Shown: positions 25,759 through 34,553 of the stretch, piece after piece
Position numbering within the stretch: position 1 is the stretch's first letter
Layout: every line of letters starts with the position of its first letter
DNA from: Clostridiales bacterium
GTDB lineage: Bacteria > Bacillota > Clostridia > Saccharofermentanales > Saccharofermentanaceae
DNA length: 64,000 nucleotides
Assembly: GCA_017451265.1 (NCBI GenBank)
Contig: JAFSPU010000009.1
Location: 1 to 64,000 of the forward strand
Direction of reading: 5' to 3'
The notes under the pieces: generated by a model
The model's database searches: none
Seen by the model: only the letters and a program-made list of their open reading frames with translations
What the model was told of the DNA's origin: nothing
Program-made: the position numbers and the translations under genes

Positions 25759-26289
25759 CATATAAGCAAACAGTCCTCTTTCATATCCGCGTGAGTCCTC
25801 GCTGTCCAGAACGATAAATCCTCTATTGGCATAAAAGTCTCTCATCTTTACGTTGGAGACCGCCGTGTGAAGAAGTACCAGTCCGGATCTTGTAGAGATC
25901 GGCATCCTTAATGCTTCATTCATGAGTGATACGCCGAGTCCCGTATCCCTGAATTGCTCACAGACTGCGAATCTGGAGATATAAGCGCAGTCCCTGTACT
26001 CCCTTAAAGTTCTCGCTGTTTGAGCGGAGAAACTGTATTTCATCGGGTTGTCGCAGTAGCTTACTGTGATAGTGCCCACGGGTACCTCATTGCATGTCGC
26101 CACTAGGCAGTGATGCCTTCTGATCCTCTCCTTTACGGATTCGGTGCTCTCAGTAAGCGATTCAAGAACGTCGGAATTGATACCCGAAGACATGCGGTAG
26201 AATTCCATGGCCTCGCGTATGAGATCACGGATCTTCTTGGCTTCTTCGGGAAGCGCTTCTCTTATTATTATCTCGTCGGTGTTATCCAT
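25723..26289 (-). CDS. GNAT-family N-acetyltransferase, last gene of the arg operon
   Basis: A 188-residue acetyltransferase with the acetyl-CoA loop in EQFRDTGLGVSLMNEAL and the C-terminal NVKMRDFYANRGFIVL. It lies 11 bp after argF on the same strand. The operon has argB and argC but neither argA nor argJ, so this GNAT is a candidate N-acetylglutamate synthase; that is inference from position only, and a general GNAT with another substrate is equally possible. Its 3' end overlaps ispE. Confidence 0.85.
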   Translation of the reverse strand: MDNTDEIIIREALPEEAKKIRDLIREAMEFYRMSSGINSDVLESLTESTESVKERIRRHHCLVATCNEVPVGTITVSYCDNPMKYSFSAQTARTLREYRDCAYISRFAVCEQFRDTGLGVSLMNEALRMPISTRSGLVLLHTAVSNVKMRDFYANRGFIVLDSEDSRGYERGLFAYMSDQNRRDNLTA

Positions 26290-26300
26290 TATGCCTCCGC

Positions 26301-27227
26301 TCAGGAGTTAAGGAAGCAGTTTACGAGGATAGCCTTATGGGCATGGAGTCTGTTCTCGGCTTCCTGGAAGACATAGCTTCTGGGTCCGTCGATGATATCC
26401 TCTGTAACCTCATAGCCTCTGTATGCGGGCAGGCAGTGCAGGAAGATTGCATCCTTATCGGCAACGGAGAACAGATCCTTATTGATCTGATAATCCTTGA
26501 AGATAGCGACTCTCTTAGCCTTCTCCTCTTCCTGACCCATGGAAGTCCAAGTGTCTGCATAAAGAACGTCAGCGCCCTTGGCAGCCTCATAAGGATCTGT
26601 GGTCATGAGGACCTTGGAGCCTGTTACGGCAGCGTCCTTGAGAGCCTGGTCAACATACTTCTGAGGACATGTGTAGTCCTTAGGGGAAGCGACAGCTATA
26701 TCCATACCTGCCTTGGCACACGCCTGGAGCAGGGAGTTGGCTACGTTGTTTCCGTCACCGATGTAAGCAAGCTTAAGGCCCTTGAGGTCACCCTTTACCT
26801 CCTTAATGGTAAGAAGGTCAGCGATCATCTGTGTGGGGTGCTGGTCGTCTGTAAGGCCGTTGATTACCGGGATGGAGCCGTACTTGGCAAGGTCCACAAC
26901 ATCCTGGTGTGCAAAGGTTCTGATCATGATACCGTCTACCATGCCCGAGAGTACTTTGGCTGTATCATGAATAGTCTCGCCTCTTCCGATCTGGATGTCA
27001 TCGTTGCTCAGGAACAGCGCGTGACCGCCGAGCTGGTACATGCCTACCTCGAAGGAGACACGTGTTCTTGTGGATGACTTCGTAAAGATCATTGCGAGGG
27101 ACTTGCCCTTCAGGTAGTGGTGCTCGATGCCGGCATAGGTCTTTGCCTTCATGTCGGCTGCGATATCAAGAAGATAATTAAGTTCTTCGATTCCTACGTC
27201 TTCGTGCAGATCGATAAAATGCTTCAT
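26301..27227 (-). CDS. argF: Ornithine carbamoyltransferase ArgF
   Basis: A 308-residue enzyme making citrulline from ornithine and carbamoyl phosphate. The carbamoyl-phosphate loop STRTR (residues about 52-56) and HCLPAYRG are intact. A longer in-frame start at 27266 would overlap argD; the ATG at 27227 (MKHFIDLHEDV) follows GTGAGGA and matches the family, so it is chosen. Fourth gene of argC-B-D-F. Confidence 0.95.
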   Translation of the reverse strand: MKHFIDLHEDVGIEELNYLLDIAADMKAKTYAGIEHHYLKGKSLAMIFTKSSTRTRVSFEVGMYQLGGHALFLSNDDIQIGRGETIHDTAKVLSGMVDGIMIRTFAHQDVVDLAKYGSIPVINGLTDDQHPTQMIADLLTIKEVKGDLKGLKLAYIGDGNNVANSLLQACAKAGMDIAVASPKDYTCPQKYVDQALKDAAVTGSKVLMTTDPYEAAKGADVLYADTWTSMGQEEEKAKRVAIFKDYQINKDLFSVADKDAIFLHCLPAYRGYEVTEDIIDGPRSYVFQEAENRLHAHKAILVNCFLNS

Positions 27228-27234
27228 ATGGTCC

Positions 27235-28455
27235 TCACTTTCTGTTGCCCTTGAGTATCTTGGCAAGTGTGTTTACAAACATGGCTGCTTCCCTCTGAGA
27301 GATGATGAGAGGGGGTGCGATCCTGATTACGGATTCGCCGATGGCGCTTACGAGGAAGCCTTCCTGCATCAGGCGCGTCTTCATGCCAGCGGCCTGGATG
27401 GAGCTGTCGAACTCGATTCCGATGAGAAGGCCCATGCCCCTTACTTCCTTGATCTTGTCCGACTTTGCCTTAAGCGCGTTAAGTTTGTCGAAAAGGAATG
27501 CGCTCACGGAGTTTACATTGGCAAGCAGTGTCGAGTCTGAGGAAATCAGCTGGTCGATAACGGCATTTCCTGCGGCACAAGCCAGAGGGTTTCCTCCAAA
27601 TGTGGAGCCGTGGTCACCGGGCTTCATGCCTGTGGCAACTTCGTCTGTGCACAGCATGGCTCCGATGGGAACACCGCCTGCAAGACCCTTTGCGAGAGTC
27701 ATGATATCGGGAACGATCTCGTAGTTCTCGTAGCAGAACAGTCTGCCTGTCCTTCCGACACCGGTCTGAACCTCATCGATGATGAGGAGGATGCCGCGCT
27801 CCACGCACAGCTTCTTGACCTGCTTTACATAAGTGATATCAGCGGGGTGTACACCGCTTTCGCCCTGGATAAGCTCGAGCATGACAGCACAGGTCTTGTC
27901 GTCAACCATGGCCTCGAGTGCTGCGATGTCGTTGTAGTCCACATACTTGAAGCCGGGCACATTAGGTGCGAAAGGGATCCTGAACTTCTCCTGGCCCGTG
28001 GCTGCGATGGTAGCCATGGTCCTTCCGTGGAAGCTCATCTTGGCTGTGATGATCTCGTTCTTCTCGGGCTGTCCCTTGTAGTAGAAGTAGCCCCTCGCAA
28101 TCTTGATGGCAGCCTCGTTGGCTTCGGCACCGGAATTACAGAAGAATGCCTTGTCGGCGAAGCTGTGGCTGCAAAGCTTGAATGCGAGCTCTGCCCTCTG
28201 GGGGATCATGTAGTAGTTGCAGCAGTGTATAAGCTTGCTTGCCTGATCGCTTATGGCCTTGGTCAGAGCCTTGTTGTTGTGACCGAGCGAATTAACGGCA
28301 ATACCGCCGATCATGTCCATATACTTTCTGCCCTGCGTATCCCAGAGCCAGACTCCCTTGCCCTTTGTGAAAGCGATGGGGGCGGGTCCGAATACATTAA
28401 GACAGTATTTTGATTCATAGAGCTTGGTAAGCTCGAGGTCGTTTTCTATTCCCAT
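27235..28455 (-). CDS. argD: Acetylornithine aminotransferase ArgD
   Basis: A 406-residue class III PLP aminotransferase. Motifs: FCNSGAEANEAAIKIAR, LIIDEVQTGVGRTG and the PLP lysine in TLAKGLAGGVPIGAML. The position between argB and argF makes acetylornithine (not ornithine or GABA) the likely substrate. It starts 13 bp after argB and ends 7 bp before argF. Confidence 0.95.
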   Translation of the reverse strand: MGIENDLELTKLYESKYCLNVFGPAPIAFTKGKGVWLWDTQGRKYMDMIGGIAVNSLGHNNKALTKAISDQASKLIHCCNYYMIPQRAELAFKLCSHSFADKAFFCNSGAEANEAAIKIARGYFYYKGQPEKNEIITAKMSFHGRTMATIAATGQEKFRIPFAPNVPGFKYVDYNDIAALEAMVDDKTCAVMLELIQGESGVHPADITYVKQVKKLCVERGILLIIDEVQTGVGRTGRLFCYENYEIVPDIMTLAKGLAGGVPIGAMLCTDEVATGMKPGDHGSTFGGNPLACAAGNAVIDQLISSDSTLLANVNSVSAFLFDKLNALKAKSDKIKEVRGMGLLIGIEFDSSIQAAGMKTRLMQEGFLVSAIGESVIRIAPPLIISQREAAMFVNTLAKILKGNRK

Positions 28456-28467
28456 AATGATTGCTCC

Positions 28468-29400
28468 TTACTTGATCTCGCTTTTGTCCTTAACGATCAT
28501 GGTGCCGATACCCTTCTTGGTGAACATCTCAAGGATGATGCTGTGGGGGATACGGCCGTCGATGATGTGAGCGCGTCGGACTCCTCTGATGACGGTGTCG
28601 AGACAGCCCTCGACCTTGGGGATCATGCCGCCTGTGATGATGCCCTCTCTCTTGCACTCCTGGATGGAAGGAATATCGAGCTGGCCGATCAGCGACTTGG
28701 TTCCGTCCTCGTTATCCCTCAGGACGCCTCTTACGTCGGTAAGGGTGATGAGCTTGCTCGCCTTGAGCGCAACAGCGACTTCGGCTGCTACCGTGTCTGC
28801 GTTGATGTTGTAGCTCTGGCCGTCCTTGCCGACACCGATGGGAGCGATGATCGGGATGTACTCGTCGTTTGCGAGCATCTCGATGACATGCGTGTTGATG
28901 TTGGTGATCTTACCTACGTAACCTACATCGATGTCGTTACCGTCGCTGTCCTTGGTGAGCTGCTCGGCTTCGATGAGGTTTCCGTCGATACCGCAGATAC
29001 CGACTGCCTTAGCACCCTTGAGGTTCAGCGCGGAGACGATCTCCTTGTTGGTCTTGCCGATCAGTACCATCTGGGCGATGCTCATGGTCTTTGCGTCAGT
29101 GTATCTTAATCCGTTTACGAAATGAGACTCGACGTTTACTTCCTTGAGCATGCTGCTGATGTCAGGTCCGCCGCCGTGTACGACTACAGGGTTGATGCCG
29201 ATGTACTTGAGGAGCGTGATGTCATCCATAACGGACTGCTTGAGCTCTTCGTTTACCATTGCGTTGCCGCCGTACTTGATGACGATAGTCTGGCCTCTGA
29301 GTTTCCTTATGTAGGGAAGGGCCTCGATGAGAATCGTGGCCTTATCGATCTTTTCCTGCATCTGGCCCGAGATTACGGGCATTTCTTTCTGGTCTGCCAT
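28468..29400 (-). CDS. argB: Acetylglutamate kinase ArgB
   Basis: A 310-residue amino-acid kinase. [15 protein letters not shown] and [13 protein letters not shown] are the nucleotide/substrate loops. It phosphorylates N-acetylglutamate. An N-terminal extension (about 20 residues before [10 protein letters not shown]) is the kind present in arginine-inhibited hexameric kinases, so feedback inhibition is plausible. GAGGAG precedes the ATG. It lies 1 bp after argC. Confidence 0.95.
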   Translation of the reverse strand: MADQKEMPVISGQMQEKIDKATILIEALPYIRKLRGQTIVIKYGGNAMVNEELKQSVMDDITLLKYIGINPVVVHGGGPDISSMLKEVNVESHFVNGLRYTDAKTMSIAQMVLIGKTNKEIVSALNLKGAKAVGICGIDGNLIEAEQLTKDSDGNDIDVGYVGKITNINTHVIEMLANDEYIPIIAPIGVGKDGQSYNINADTVAAEVAVALKASKLITLTDVRGVLRDNEDGTKSLIGQLDIPSIQECKREGIITGGMIPKVEGCLDTVIRGVRRAHIIDGRIPHSIILEMFTKKGIGTMIVKDKSEIK

Positions 29401-29401
29401 A

Positions 29402-30478
29402 TTAAACTCCTCTTGTTAATGTTCCGAGTCCCGTCTCTTCCGGGAAGCCGAACATAACATTGCATGTCTGGATTGCCTGCAGCGCAGCACCCTTGCCTAA
29501 GTTGTCCTGCGCCGAGAAAAGCTTTATATATCCTGTGTCCTCATCGTACACACCTGTGATGTCGATGTAGTTGCTGCCGTTGACGTTCTTGACGTCGGGC
29601 ATAACACCCTTGGGGAGGACTCTTACGAACTTCTCGTTCTCGTAATACTTGGTAAGAACCTCAAGCACCTTCTCTCCCGTAACATCCGCGAAAGCCGCAG
29701 TGGGTCTGCAGTAGATGCTTGCGAGCATGCCTCTCTTGAAGGGCGCAAGGTGGGGAGTGAAAGCTGCCTTTACCGCCTTGCCTTCGCCGTCTCCTGCCTG
29801 GAACGAGAGCTGCTCGTTGATCTCGGTGTTGTGTCTGTGGCCTACGGTGCCGTAGGGCTTGAAGCTTTCATCGAGCTCGCAGAAAGAGTACTCGAGCTTC
29901 TCCTTGCGGCCCGCACCCGTTACGCCGGAAGTGGCGTCGATGATGATGCCTTCCTTCTCGATGAGCCCCGCCTTAAGGAAGGGAGTGAGAGGAATGATGG
30001 AGCATGTGGGGTAGCAGCCGGGGTTAGCCGCAAGACTGCAGTCCTTTATCTGCTCCCTGTAAAGCTCGGGGAGACCGTAGACGGCCTGCTCAAGCAGCTC
30101 CGGGTGAGGATGGTCAAGCTTGTAAGACTTCTCGTAAGTCTTAAGGTCCTTGTAACGGAAGTCTCCGCTGTGGTCGATAACGCGGCAGCCTGCAGCAAGA
30201 AGCTGGGGGACGACCTTGGAAGATACTCCGTGGGGAAGAGCCGTGATAACGAGATCGCTCTCCTTGCCGATGACATCGTATGAGACCTCTTCGGTGCTTA
30301 CGAGTGTGTTGTCGACTACACCTCTGAATACGGGATAGATGTCAGAGAACTTCTTTCCCTTGAATGTCTCTGAAGTGAGATATTTGAATTCAACTTGCGG
30401 GTGTCCCGAGAAGCCGTGTACGAGCTCTGCTCCTACATAACCGGTACTGCCGACGATACTTACCTTAATAGTATTCAT
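29402..30478 (-). CDS. argC: N-acetyl-gamma-glutamyl-phosphate reductase ArgC
   Basis: A 358-residue NADPH-dependent dehydrogenase, slightly longer than the usual 345. [12 protein letters not shown] is the nucleotide loop; the catalytic Cys lies in [19 protein letters not shown] holds the active-site His. First gene of the operon, behind an ArgR-type operator. It probably sets the order argC-argB-argD-argF-GNAT. Confidence 0.95.
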   Translation of the reverse strand: MNTIKVSIVGSTGYVGAELVHGFSGHPQVEFKYLTSETFKGKKFSDIYPVFRGVVDNTLVSTEEVSYDVIGKESDLVITALPHGVSSKVVPQLLAAGCRVIDHSGDFRYKDLKTYEKSYKLDHPHPELLEQAVYGLPELYREQIKDCSLAANPGCYPTCSIIPLTPFLKAGLIEKEGIIIDATSGVTGAGRKEKLEYSFCELDESFKPYGTVGHRHNTEINEQLSFQAGDGEGKAVKAAFTPHLAPFKRGMLASIYCRPTAAFADVTGEKVLEVLTKYYENEKFVRVLPKGVMPDVKNVNGSNYIDITGVYDEDTGYIKLFSAQDNLGKGAALQAIQTCNVMFGFPEETGLGTLTRGV

Positions 30479-30553
30479 TTATATTCTTTACTCCATTATT
30501 TATTAATAAACAACAGTGACTATAATACGCCCCTTTCTTGAGTGCGTCCACGA

Positions 30554-30595
30554 AAAGTATTTATGCAGTTTAATGCATAAATATTCATTTGTCAA
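30554..30595 (-). promoter_or_regulatory. arg promoter overlapped by two ARG boxes
   Basis: On the minus strand TTGACA (30595-30590) and TAAACT (30572-30567) are 17 bp apart. The spacer contains TGAATATTTATGCA (30587-30574), matching the ArgR consensus TGAATWWWWATTCA at all but one fixed position. A weaker copy is centred 20 bp downstream (30554-30567). TATTTATGCA and TGCATAAATA form a perfect inverted repeat around the -10 box. Binding of ArgR/AhrC here would block the polymerase. Confidence 0.82.
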
Positions 30596-30732
30596 CGCTT
30601 GTATTATATGCACAAACCTCAGAGATTATTGATGTGCAATAAGTCCAAAATAAGCTGTGTTCAATTGAATTAATGCCAAATCACTGCTGCTTTTTTTGGT
30701 AACTGTGTCATATAGAAGATGAAAAACCGCTT

Positions 30733-30769
30733 TGCTATTATAGTCGCATAAAAGCCGTAAGGCGTTTTT
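30733..30769 (+). promoter_or_regulatory. Extended -10 promoter and 5'-end hairpin of the msmK-like gene
   Basis: TGC plus TATTAT (30736-30741) is an extended -10 element; the start should be near 30748. AAAAGCC, GTAA tetraloop, GGCGTTTTT (30750-30769) then forms a small hairpin at the mRNA 5' end, followed directly by GGAGG (30770-30774). Same design as at 16029. The remaining 30480-30730 stretch is AT-rich with the arg promoter and nothing else that I can identify. Confidence 0.6.
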
Positions 30770-30782
30770 GGAGGTTATGAAA

Positions 30783-31898
30783 ATGGCAAGTTTATCTTTC
30801 CAGCATGTTTACAAGAAGTATGACGGCGGCGTAGTTGCTGTATCAGATTTCAACCTTGAGGTTGCTGATAAGGAGTTCGTTATCCTCGTTGGTCCTTCTG
30901 GTTGCGGTAAGTCTACAACACTTCGTATGCTCGCAGGTCTTGAAGATATTTCAGAGGGTGAGATCTACATTGAAGACCGTCTTATCAACGACGTTCTTCC
31001 TAAGGACAGAGATATCGCGATGGTTTTCCAGAACTACGCTCTGTATCCTCACATGACAGTACGTGACAACATGGCATTCTCCCTTAAGCTCAAGAAGATG
31101 CCTAAGGACGAGATCAATCGTCGTGTAACAGAGGCAGCTAAGATCCTCGAGATCGAGCACCTCCTCGAGAGAAAGCCTAAGGCTCTCTCCGGTGGACAGA
31201 GACAGAGAGTTGCTCTCGGACGTGCTATCGTTCGTGATCCTAAGGTCTTCCTCATGGACGAGCCTCTCTCCAACCTTGACGCTAAGCTCCGTGTTCAGAT
31301 GCGTGTTGAGATCACAAAGCTCCACCACAGACTCAAGACAACGTTCGTTTACGTTACACACGACCAGACAGAGGCTATGACCATGGGTACAAGAATCGTC
31401 GTTATGAAGGACGGTTTCATCCAGCAGGTTGACTCTCCTACGGAGCTCTATGATAACCCGATCAACACATTCGTTGCCGGATTTATCGGAATGCCTCCTA
31501 TGAACTTCATCAATGCTACAATCAACGTTGACGGCAACGATGTATATGTAACATTCGAGAACGTAACAGTTAAGCTCCCTGAGCGTTATGCTGTTGAGGA
31601 AGTTATGGAGCGTGACGGCCAGGAAGTTATCTTCGGTGTACGTCCTGAGGCTATCACAGATGAAGCTACATACGTAACAGAGCACCCTGAGACAGCTTTC
31701 GCAGCTGACGTAGACGTCGTTGAGATGCTCGGTGCCGAAACATACCTCTATGTTACGGTTAACGGAGCTCTCCCTCTCACATGTAGAGTTGACCCTACAA
31801 CATCTCAGTCAACTGTTGGTCAGGTTGTTGACCTTGCTATCGATACAAACCGTATCCACCTCTTCGACAAGGATACAGAGCAGAGCATCATTTCCTGA
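30783..31898 (+). CDS. Sugar ABC transporter ATPase, MsmK/UgpC/MalK type
   Basis: A 371-residue ATPase that energises carbohydrate importers. Walker [10 protein letters not shown], signature [14 protein letters not shown], Walker [17 protein letters not shown], then a C-terminal OB-fold (TOBE) regulatory part (about 240-371; [10 protein letters not shown]). It is a lone gene with no permeases beside it, typical of a shared multitask ATPase such as MsmK. Codons are those of highly expressed genes. ATG 30783 is preferred over 30777 and 30768 because GGAGG ends 8 nt before it. Confidence 0.92.
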   Translation: MASLSFQHVYKKYDGGVVAVSDFNLEVADKEFVILVGPSGCGKSTTLRMLAGLEDISEGEIYIEDRLINDVLPKDRDIAMVFQNYALYPHMTVRDNMAFSLKLKKMPKDEINRRVTEAAKILEIEHLLERKPKALSGGQRQRVALGRAIVRDPKVFLMDEPLSNLDAKLRVQMRVEITKLHHRLKTTFVYVTHDQTEAMTMGTRIVVMKDGFIQQVDSPTELYDNPINTFVAGFIGMPPMNFINATINVDGNDVYVTFENVTVKLPERYAVEEVMERDGQEVIFGVRPEAITDEATYVTEHPETAFAADVDVVEMLGAETYLYVTVNGALPLTCRVDPTTSQSTVGQVVDLAIDTNRIHLFDKDTEQSIIS

Positions 31899-31921
31899 TA
31901 ATTTACTCTCCAGAGTTGTAT

Positions 31922-31956
31922 AGAGCCGGTTCGGGTTTCCGACCGGCTCTTTTTAT
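31922..31956 (+). terminator. Terminator after the msmK-like gene
   Basis: AGAGCCGGT pairs with ACCGGCTCT, continued by TCGG/CCGA (one bulged T) around GTTT, followed by TTTTTATTT. Confidence 0.92.
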
Positions 31957-31994
31957 TTGCTTTTTTTCGTTTTTGTGTCAAATCCCTGTATGAC

Positions 31995-32023
31995 TTGTTT
32001 AAAAACGCCTAAAAAGTTATTAT
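31995..32023 (+). promoter_or_regulatory. Promoter of the regulator-ftsEX operon
   Basis: TTGTTT (31995-32000), 17-bp spacer, TATTAT (32018-32023). Start near 32030; AAAGGAG then precedes the ATG at 32068. Confidence 0.55.
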
Positions 32024-32067
32024 TTATTAGTATTAATGTGCCCTAAGATCCGACAAAGGAGACTAAC

Positions 32068-33174
32068 ATGGAAGAGATCAAGAAATGTATAAAGCTTGCA
32101 TCATCGATACTTAAGACCGAAGCAGGTGTTATGGACACGAATGGTTCCATAATCGCTTCTACCAATCCTGACATGGAAGGTCAGTCCGATTCGGCTTCCC
32201 GTGCGGTAATGCTTGGTGAGGATCAGTTCTCATCGACATCCGACAAATCTTATATGAAGATCATCGTTAACGACCAGGTTCGTTATATCGCATATCTTCA
32301 CGGCACAGATGCCAATTCCAGAGTAAACCTCTCTTTGCTTGGCGAGTGGATCAAGACCGTGGTAAAAGAACACGGTACTGATGCCGAGAAGGAACTCTTC
32401 ATCAAGAGCGTTCTTCTTGAGAATGAGCTTGCAGGTGAGATCCCGATCAAGGCAAGAGATTTCAAGATCAACTGCAATGAGCCCAGACTCGTTATCGTCG
32501 TAAGGACGAACGAGGAGGACGGTGCCGCCACTCTCGACATGCTCCAGAGCATCTACGGCGAGAATGCCAACGCAACTGTTCTTGCCATGGACGAGACTAC
32601 TTCCATAATGGTTCTTAATGTCGGCAGTGAGGAAGATCCCGATGCTGATGAGAACTCTTTCGTAGATGAGACGAGCCAGGCTATCCTCGATACTCTTAAT
32701 AATGAGGGCATCACGGCTTACATCGGAGTAGGTTCGATCGTGCCTGTGTTCCAGCAGATCGCCAAGAGTTACAGGGATTCCATGCTCGCACTGCGTGTAG
32801 GCAAGATCTTCGAGAAGAACTGCTACATCTCCAAGTACAATCAGCTCGGAATCGGAAGACTTATCTATCAGCTTCCGTCCACTCTCTGCCGCATGTTCAT
32901 TGAGGAAGTATTCCCTAATGAGGCTTACAGGTCGCTCGACGAGGATACACTCGCAACTATCGACTGCTTCTTCGAGAATAACCTGAACGGAAGTGAGACG
33001 AGCCGTGAACTCTTCGTTCACAGAAATACATTGGTTTACAGACTGGATAAGGTAAAGAAGAATACGGGACTTGACTTAAGATCATTTGACGATGCAGTTC
33101 TGTTTAAGATCGCATCCATGGTCAGGACGTATCTTCAGTATCTTGAGACGTCTAAGGATAACATGATCAGATGA
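32068..33174 (+). CDS. PucR/CdaR-family transcriptional regulator
   Basis: A 368-residue protein. The C-terminal PucR-type helix-turn-helix (SETSRELFVHRNTLVYRLDK, about 310-330, then GLDLRSFDDAVLFKIA) is clear. The middle region has the GGDEF-like sensory fold of this family (YIGVGSIVPVFQQIAKSYRD). The N-terminus is a short sensor-like domain. Its stop overlaps the ATG of ftsE (ATGA), so it is translationally coupled to ftsEX, which suggests a link to division or wall hydrolysis. The ligand is unknown. Confidence 0.87.
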   Translation: MEEIKKCIKLASSILKTEAGVMDTNGSIIASTNPDMEGQSDSASRAVMLGEDQFSSTSDKSYMKIIVNDQVRYIAYLHGTDANSRVNLSLLGEWIKTVVKEHGTDAEKELFIKSVLLENELAGEIPIKARDFKINCNEPRLVIVVRTNEEDGAATLDMLQSIYGENANATVLAMDETTSIMVLNVGSEEDPDADENSFVDETSQAILDTLNNEGITAYIGVGSIVPVFQQIAKSYRDSMLALRVGKIFEKNCYISKYNQLGIGRLIYQLPSTLCRMFIEEVFPNEAYRSLDEDTLATIDCFFENNLNGSETSRELFVHRNTLVYRLDKVKKNTGLDLRSFDDAVLFKIASMVRTYLQYLETSKDNMIR

Positions 33175-34553
33175 TTAAATTTAACAACGTAAGAAAGACA
33201 TACAAGAACTCCGGCGCCAATGCCAAAGAGGCCTTAAGAGGAGTATCGTTCCTCATAGACGACGGCGAATTTGTATTCATCATAGGTAAGTCCGGTTCGG
33301 GTAAATCCACGCTTCTTAAGTGTATGAACTGCGAGGAGAGACCGAACTCAGGTACAATAACAATAGACGGTTTTCCCATCTCCGATATGAGCAGATCTCT
33401 GGTTCCTGTCTTAAGAAGACAGATCGGAATGATCTTCCAGGACTTCAGACTGATCGAGACCAAGACTGTAGCCGAGAACATCTCGTTTGCAGGTGAGATG
33501 ATGGGCCTTTCCAGAAAGAGCCTGCACCAGAAGGTTCAGCTCGTTCTTAACATCGTAGGACTTAAGGACAAGTCCGATGCATATCCCCAGCAGCTCTCCG
33601 GAGGTGAGCAGCAGAGGATCGCCATCGCAAGAGCGATGCTTAATAATCCCAAGATCATTATCGCGGATGAGCCTACGGGTAACCTTGACCCTGAGACTTC
33701 CGAGAATATCATGGGCCTTCTTCTTGATATCAACAGATCCGGAACGACTGTCATTGTATGTACGCATGACGCCAACCTCGTTGACAGAATGAAGAAGAGA
33801 GTAATTGAAATCGAAGACGGTATCGTTGTAAGAGACAGGGAAGACAGCGCTTATGCCGATGAGGAAGAGCAGAAGGTTCCCGAGATGTCGCTGAATGTCG
33901 ATTTCGGCGAGGACGCCGATTACCATGCGGGTTATGACGAGGACACCTATAATGTTGAGAAGCCTCCTGTGGGAGATTTCTATTTCGGTGATACCCCGGC
34001 ATCTGCCATGCGTCCTGCTGCGCCTGCTCCCGTGCCTGTTCCCGTTCCTCCCGCACCCGCTGCCGTGGTTCCGATACCGGTTCCCGAAGCTTCTATTACA
34101 GATACAGAGGAAGATGTCCCCGAGGAAATCTCTTACGGTGAGATGACGGATATTTCCGAGCTTAAGGTGGAGAACGAGATTGAAGAGCAGATCTTTATGC
34201 CCGAAGCTAAGAACAGCTCCGAGGTTCCTGCCGCACCCGCACAGGAGCCTGCAGCCGTAATCCCGGCGGTTCCCGTTCAGCCCGTTCCCGAGCAGCCTGT
34301 TTTGCCGGAGATAAAAGAAGAGATTAACGAAGCTTCCGTTAATGAGGAAGAGGAGATCATCGAAGAAGTTCCCGTGTCAGAGTTCTATTTCGGTGAGGCG
34401 CCTGCGGAAAGTGAGTTCCTGCCTGAAGAAGCAGTTGAGGAACCGGCTCCTGCACAGGAGATTCCCGAAGTGCCCGAGGAAGATGACAGCTGGCTTAAGG
34501 AAGTCCGCATGGATGATATAGATCTTGATATCCAGGAGGACGATGACGAGTGA
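33171..34553 (+). CDS. ftsE: FtsE division ATPase with 230-residue acidic C-terminal extension
   Basis: A 460-residue protein; FtsE is normally about 228. Residues 1-228 are the complete ATPase: Walker A GKSGSGKST (39-47), signature LSGGE (142-146), Walker B IIIADEP (162-168), H199. Residues 230-460 form an acidic, Pro/Val/Ala/Glu-rich tail with two copies of an FYFG-containing motif (VGDFYFGDTPA at 267-277; VSEFYFGEAPA at 402-412) and a terminal VRMDDIDLDIQ segment. The frame is intact and ftsX overlaps its stop. The ATPase with FtsX controls an extracellular peptidoglycan hydrolase. Confidence 0.93.
   Translation: MIKFNNVRKTYKNSGANAKEALRGVSFLIDDGEFVFIIGKSGSGKSTLLKCMNCEERPNSGTITIDGFPISDMSRSLVPVLRRQIGMIFQDFRLIETKTVAENISFAGEMMGLSRKSLHQKVQLVLNIVGLKDKSDAYPQQLSGGEQQRIAIARAMLNNPKIIIADEPTGNLDPETSENIMGLLLDINRSGTTVIVCTHDANLVDRMKKRVIEIEDGIVVRDREDSAYADEEEQKVPEMSLNVDFGEDADYHAGYDEDTYNVEKPPVGDFYFGDTPASAMRPAAPAPVPVPVPPAPAAVVPIPVPEASITDTEEDVPEEISYGEMTDISELKVENEIEEQIFMPEAKNSSEVPAAPAQEPAAVIPAVPVQPVPEQPVLPEIKEEINEASVNEEEEIIEEVPVSEFYFGEAPAESEFLPEEAVEEPAPAQEIPEVPEEDDSWLKEVRMDDIDLDIQEDDDE

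Noticed and set aside
30596-30732. Small gene between the arg and msmK-like promoters
   Set aside because: The stretch is AT-rich with stops in all frames within short distance and no ribosome site.
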